The notes under the pieces are model-generated. The model was not told the DNA's origin. It saw nothing but the letters and a program-made list of their open reading frames with translations, and made no database searches. A program made the position numbers and the translations under genes. A stretch of 7,895 bases of DNA from Phycisphaerae bacterium. GTDB taxonomy: Bacteria > Planctomycetota > Phycisphaerae > UBA1845 > Fen-1342. How positions within the stretch are numbered: the first letter of the stretch is position 1; each line of letters opens with the position of its first letter. Location of the stretch: positions 1-7,895 of the forward strand of contig JALHOX010000212.1 of the NCBI GenBank assembly GCA_022842805.1, read 5' to 3'. Below, piece by piece: positions 6,101 to 7,895 of the stretch.

Positions 6101-7895
6101 AGGTCTCGATCCGCTCATGGCCGGCGCTGTCGACCACCTTCACCTGCACATCGTGCGCCGTGTTGGCCTCGAAGTTCAGATTCGCGCCGCTGGCTACCGA
6201 AATCTGCCCATTCGCGTTGATCGCGAAGCGACCGCCCGCGTTATCCACCAGCGAATAAGTGAAGCTCTCGCTCGCGTCGGGGTCGCTGACGCCGACATTG
6301 CCCACGACCGTGCCCGCGGCCGAATTCTCGGCAACGGTGGCGTTGCTGAGCGTCAAATCGCTGATCGCCTCGTTCACGTCGCCCACGTTGATCGTGAACG
6401 TCTCAACGCGCTCGTTGCCCGCGCTGTCGACCACCTTGACCTGGATGTCGTGCGACCCGGCCATCTCACGATCGAGATTCGCACCGTCCGCCACCACGAT
6501 CTGCCCATTCGCGTTCACCGCAAACCGCCCACCGGCGTCGTCGACCAGCGAATAGGTAAACGTCTCGCCCGCATCCGGGTCGCTCACGCCGACATTGCCG
6601 ACCACAGTCCCCGTCGCGGCGTTCTCGCTGATCGCGGCGTTGCTGAGCGTCAGATCGGCGATGGCGTCGTTGCTTGCGGCAATGTTCACTTGCAACGTCG
6701 AACCCGTCGCAAGCTGCTGCGTCGCCTGGGCCGCCAGTTGCGCGTTGTGCTCAACAAAACCGGCCGGCGTGCTCGGCGCGACCTCGCGCAGGCGGATGTT
6801 GTCCAGCAGAATGCCCTGATTGTCGCCGCCGCCATGCGTGAAGGTCAGATCGAAATCCATCTGACTGGTGACGGTGAAGACGCCGCGGACGGTGTGGAAC
6901 GTCTCGTTGCTCTCGACCGTAAACGTCTCACTGAAGAGCGATCCGTTTCCGGCGCTGACCTGCAGCGTGTCCGTGCCCGCGTTGCGTAGATTGCCGGCGA
7001 TGTCGAACGAAATCTCATACGTCCCCGGCGGCAGCGTGAAGCCCGGCTTGAGCTGCAGCGTGCCCGCGTTGCCCGTGCTGCCGTCCAGGTCGAGATAGAT
7101 GCCGTTGCCCTGCTGGAAGTCGAAGAAGCCGTTGCCGATCGTGTCGACCGTGCCTTCGATGACGTTCCAGTTCTGAAGCGTGGCATCGTTCAACACGCCC
7201 ACGCCGCCGTTCTCGCTATTGAACGTGTCGTTCAGCAGATACTGCGTGCCGCGCGTGGCCGTCACCTGCACATTCAGGTCCAGCGTGCCGTTGAAGTTCG
7301 GCGGCGGCGTCAACTGCAGGTTCGTCAGTTGCGCCGGCGTCAACGTCCACGACCCGTCGCTGTTCTGCACGCCCGCCGACAGCGTCGCGCCCGTCGGCAC
7401 ATTGCTGATGTTGATCGAGTAATCCGTGTCGGACTGCACGTTCTCAATCGCAATGTGCAGCGCCACGGGCTGATCTTCAGCGCCCTGCACATTCGTCGTC
7501 GAAATCTGCGGCGCCTCAAACTCGTCCGCGATGCAGATGGTGAAAGTCTCGATCCGCTCGTTACCGGCGCTGTCGACGACCTTCACCTGCACATCGTGCG
7601 CCCCGGCGGCCTCATGATTGAGGTTGGCGCCGTTCGCGACCGCGATCTGGCCATTCGCATTGATCACGAACCGCCCGCCGGCGTCGTCGACCAGCGAATA
7701 GGTAAACGTCTCGCCCGCATCCGGGTCGCTCACGCCCACATTGCCGACGACCGTCCCCGCCGCGGCGTTCTCGCTCACGCTGCCGCCCGACAGCGTCAGA
7801 TCGCTGACGGCCTCATTCACGTTGCCGACGCTGATGGTGAAAGTCTCGACGCGCTCGTTGCCGGCGCTGTCGACGACCTTCACCTGCACATCGTG
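3183..7895 (-). CDS. Giant RTX/cadherin-like modular surface or secreted protein, N terminus outside window
   Basis: The frame is open to the right edge, so only the C-terminal 1570 residues are seen (numbered from the edge). In order: end of a cadherin-like repeat (1-30); a full repeat (31-129); an Ig-like domain (129-218 plus 373-412) interrupted by a jelly-roll, carbohydrate-binding-like module (219-372); repeats at 413-511 and 512-610; RTX block (629-928) with a capping region to 983; repeats at 987-1084 and 1085-1182; a PKD/Ig-like domain (1183-1271); a Pro-rich then disordered linker (1272-1540); a Trp-rich hydrophobic segment (1541-1554) and an Arg-rich tail. RTX nonapeptides of the form GGxGNDxL bind calcium and fold after export, and cadherin-like repeats usually bind calcium too, so a long calcium-stiffened adhesin or matrix protein is likely. 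The only cysteine is Cys121. RTX proteins are usually sent out by type I secretion with a C-terminal signal, but this tail does not look like one. The gene converges on the SGNH operon; its promoter is off-window. Confidence 0.88.
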   Translation of the reverse strand, partial: HDVQVKVVDSAGNERVETFTISVGNVNEAVSDLTLSGGSVSENAAAGTVVGNVGVSDPDAGETFTYSLVDDAGGRFVINANGQIAVANGANLNHEAAGAHDVQVKVVDSAGNERIETFTICIADEFEAPQISTTNVQGAEDQPVALHIAIENVQSDTDYSINISNVPTGATLSAGVQNSDGSWTLTPAQLTNLQLTPPPNFNGTLDLNVQVTATRGTQYLLNDTFNSENGGVGVLNDATLQNWNVIEGTVDTIGNGFFDFQQGNGIYLDLDGSTGNAGTLQLKPGFTLPPGTYEISFDIAGNLRNAGTDTLQVSAGNGSLFSETFTVESNETFHTVRGVFTVTSQMDFDLTFTHGGGDNQGILLDNIRLREVAPSTPAGFVEHNAQLAAQATQQLATGSTLQVNIAASNDAIADLTLSNAAISENAATGTVVGNVGVSDPDAGETFTYSLVDDAGGRFAVNANGQIVVADGANLDREMAGSHDIQVKVVDSAGNERVETFTINVGDVNEAISDLTLSNATVAENSAAGTVVGNVGVSDPDASESFTYSLVDNAGGRFAINANGQISVASGANLNFEANTAHDVQVKVVDSAGHERIETFTINVGNVSGSFVGTANKDTHTGTGEEDTIVGNAGNDVLRGGAGDDLIQGGIGNDSLRGDSGNDTLQGDAGNDTLRGDDGNDMLEGGAGNDNLLGDAGNDTLMGGEGNDTLTGGTGDDTLIGGAGTDRVNYGTATGGVNVNLATGTATGAAGNDTISEVENVSGSKYNDTIVGNAQNNALTGGAGDDSIDGGEGNDTITGGAGNDTLSGGLGSDTVNYSDQNGAVNVNLATGTATGAAGNDTLSGVENATGGKGNDTLTGDGNANRLTGGAGNDTLDGGAGNDVLTGGAGNDALLGGAGNDTLRGDAGDDVFTGGSGNDRIVGGAGNDVAVYSGNRADYDVRQNSNGTFTITDRRAPSGDGVDVVNQVETFRFADGDVSANELFNVPISDIALDGENVEENAPAGTYVAQVEVTDSDDETFTFNLIDDAGGRFAIDADGQITVADGAVLDREAAATHEIRVRVVDSAGNERIETFTIHVRDVNEAITDLTLSGGAVAENAAGGTFVGQVGVSDPDQSDVYTYSLVDDANGRFAIDEDGRITVTDGADLNFESAGTHEIQVKVVDRGGNERIETFTISVGNVNEAPDITVPEDQVVDAGDTVTLSVASSDSDNDELSYQWTQLSGVPIDLSGAAGPTLQFSSPSVSEPTDMVFQVRVSDGEFSVIREMTVTVMPAAIIPPIGFGEPDSSLPPVNPVPPAIDPIAESPTPSDEPSGFTPTPDESQPESEPDLILPSSGLPFLPDLDEPTNGAGAGDSDLSGGLDDDPEYVPPTETRTVQRDVGVQRVSLSALTDRDSNDADSSKDDGGRSSFNAGRFDGAQATLNAGLGGRALDPLSQFGPDRQWVGGTPREVSIDGPSYTGVDGPDRAPVNLESGASGPLPEGDGRANGLTRFFPDRADARDSRFTEARDGADGPATAGNDVSRGSDASDALEPLYAGAASPSWLAGLWAMIRGWAGASQSSDDNERQRRDRR
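3186..3275 (-). other. C-terminal hydrophobic segment and basic tail of the giant protein
   Basis: Residues 1541-1554 (WLAGLWAMIRGWAG) are hydrophobic with three tryptophans and one internal Arg. A short polar, acidic stretch follows, then a tail ending RQRRDRR. The order hydrophobic stretch then positive tail recalls C-terminal sorting signals, but no PEP-CTERM, LPXTG or other known motif is present, and 14 residues with an Arg is short for a membrane span. An amphipathic membrane-associating helix is an alternative. Confidence 0.4.
3276..4082 (-). other. Proline-rich and disordered linker of the giant protein
   Basis: Residues about 1272-1345 are rich in Pro, Ser, Glu and Asp (PPVNPVPPAIDP, SPTPSDEPSGFTPTPDESQP). 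The next 195 or so are low-complexity, rich in Asp, Gly, Arg and Ser, with no recognisable fold. Such stretches commonly serve as wall- or membrane-spanning spacers. Confidence 0.6.
4083..4349 (-). other. PKD/Ig-like domain of the giant protein
   Basis: Residues 1183-1271 start APDITVPEDQVVDAGDTVTL and contain the core SDNDELSYQWTQLSG and VFQVRVSDGEFS, the typical pattern of PKD/REJ-like beta-sandwich domains (strand, YxW, then xVxDG). It follows directly on the last cadherin-like repeat. Confidence 0.65.
4350..4937 (-). repeat. Two cadherin-like repeats after the RTX block
   Basis: Units at residues 987-1084 and 1085-1182 share the scheme [VA]EN-x-AGT-x-V, D-x-D, GRFAID-x-DG, HEI-V-VVD, NERIETFTI. 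The first has a one-residue deletion at its DSDDETF turn. Both are more diverged from each other and from the repeats before the RTX block than those are among themselves. Confidence 0.8.
4947..5111 (-). other. Capping region after the RTX run
   Basis: Residues 929-983 (VYSGNRADYDV, TFTITDRR, DVVNQVETFRFADG) match the non-repeat unit that often closes RTX blocks, in which a Tyr-rich strand and an E-x-FRFADG strand cap the parallel beta roll. Confidence 0.65.
5112..6011 (-). repeat. RTX calcium-binding nonapeptide block, 22 copies in three runs
   Basis: Runs of 11 copies (5715-6011), 4 copies (5454-5561) and 7 copies (5112-5300) follow GG-x-G-(N/D)-D-x-(L/I)-x with a 27-bp DNA period. Each later run is led by a degenerate unit (VGNAQNNAL, TGDGNANRL). 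The runs are separated by two 42-residue spacers that share the 18-residue core VNVNLATGTATGAAGNDT. The beta roll binds calcium between turns and is expected to fold only outside the cell. Confidence 0.92.
6066..6659 (-). repeat. Two cadherin-like repeats before the RTX block
   Basis: Units at residues 413-511 and 512-610 are each exactly 99 residues (297 bp). They carry SENAA.GTVVGNVGVSDPDA, FTYSLVD.AGGRFA.NANGQI, NL[DN].E, and HD.QVKVVDSAG.ER.ETFTI. The DPD and LDRE motifs are of the type that bind calcium in cadherin folds. Confidence 0.85.
6532..6590. repeat. 59-bp perfect DNA repeat, copy 1 (other copy 7678-7736)
   Basis: This stretch of one cadherin-like repeat is identical, synonymous sites included, to 7678-7736 in another repeat 1146 bp away, while the neighbouring repeat at 6236-6300 differs at many third positions. 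It suggests recent recombination or gene conversion between the two units. Confidence 0.75.
6780..7241 (-). other. Jelly-roll carbohydrate-binding-like module inserted in an Ig-like domain
   Basis: Residues 219-372 read LLNDTF, then LQNWNVIEGTVD, GNGIYLDLDGS, PPGTYEISFDIAGN, TLQVSAGNG, FTVTS..DFDLTFTHGGG and GILLDNIRL. This order of strands is that of galactose-binding-like beta sandwiches of the DUF642 / choice-of-anchor kind found in extracellular proteins. Glycan binding is inferred from the fold only. Confidence 0.6.
7509..7805 (-). repeat. Cadherin-like repeat near the right edge
   Basis: Residues 31-129 form a 99-residue unit with the same scheme as the others. It ends in FTICIADEFEAP instead of the usual FTINVGNVNEA, and carries the protein's only cysteine (codon 7533-7535). 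Confidence 0.82.
7678..7736. repeat. 59-bp perfect DNA repeat, copy 2 (other copy 6532-6590)
   Basis: This is the partner of the copy at 6532-6590, in the same orientation. The two lie in the cadherin-like repeats on either side of the split Ig-like domain with its inserted module. Confidence 0.75.
7806..7895 (-). repeat. C-terminal third of a further cadherin-like repeat, cut by the window edge
   Basis: Residues 1-30 (HDVQVKVVDSAGNERVETF, then TISVGNVNEAV) match the end of the other 99-residue units. At the DNA level 7833-7895 matches 7536-7598 in the next unit at 60 of 63 bases, so the array continues beyond the window. Confidence 0.8.

Noticed and set aside
4188..6989. A 933-codon open frame on the plus strand opposite the giant gene
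   Set aside because: It is a shadow. The codons for the RTX motif GNDTL, read in antisense, give stop-free sequence in all frames, and the high GC content suppresses stops elsewhere. The translation is a monotonous Arg/Val/Ala series, while the minus strand encodes recognisable domains throughout.

Overview
The window is GC-rich and looks like a chromosomal segment of a planctomycete (Planctomycetota, perhaps Phycisphaerae or relatives). The best lineage clue is the first gene. It encodes a two-helix membrane protein ending in the motif CPVCxYDLRGS...CxEC, a zinc-ribbon tail that recurs many times in planctomycete genomes. GTG starts, weak Shine-Dalgarno sequences, a giant RTX/cadherin surface protein and small lipoproteins fit that assignment. 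None of this proves it, and no rRNA or tRNA gene is present to confirm it.

Layout, left to right. (1) Positions 1-191 have no clear gene; a weak divergent partial reading frame (complement of 1-113) is possible, and a TATACT box at 146-151 precedes the first gene. (2) 192-818 (+) encodes the zinc-ribbon membrane protein. (3) 819-1135 is non-coding, with an 8-bp inverted repeat just after the first gene and a second TATACT box at 1044-1049. (4) 1136-1582 (+) and 1585-3054 (+) form a tight two-gene unit: a small predicted lipoprotein with a beta-rich domain, then a lipoprotein carrying a C-terminal SGNH/GDSL-type hydrolase domain. The ribosome-binding site of the second gene lies inside the end of the first. 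(5) A convergent gap of 128 bp holds a 23-nt hairpin. (6) 3183-7895 (-) is the 3' 4.7 kb of a giant modular surface or secreted protein whose N terminus lies beyond the right edge.

The giant protein reads in order: end of one cadherin-like repeat, a full repeat, an Ig-like domain split by a jelly-roll carbohydrate-binding-like module, two more repeats, a 22-copy RTX calcium-binding block in three runs, two more repeats, a PKD/Ig-like domain, a proline-rich then disordered linker, and a short tryptophan-rich hydrophobic segment with an Arg-rich tail. It has one cysteine in 1570 residues.

All identified products are predicted to act outside or at the membrane. A plausible but unproven joint role is cell-surface work: a calcium-stiffened adhesin that may bind glycans, beside membrane-anchored lipoproteins that may trim acyl or acetyl esters. 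The convergent orientation means the giant gene is not in the lipoprotein operon. I see no mobile element, CRISPR array, RNA gene or clear new defence-type system. The most notable features are the architecture and repeat history of the giant protein, and the SGNH enzyme's missing catalytic aspartate.
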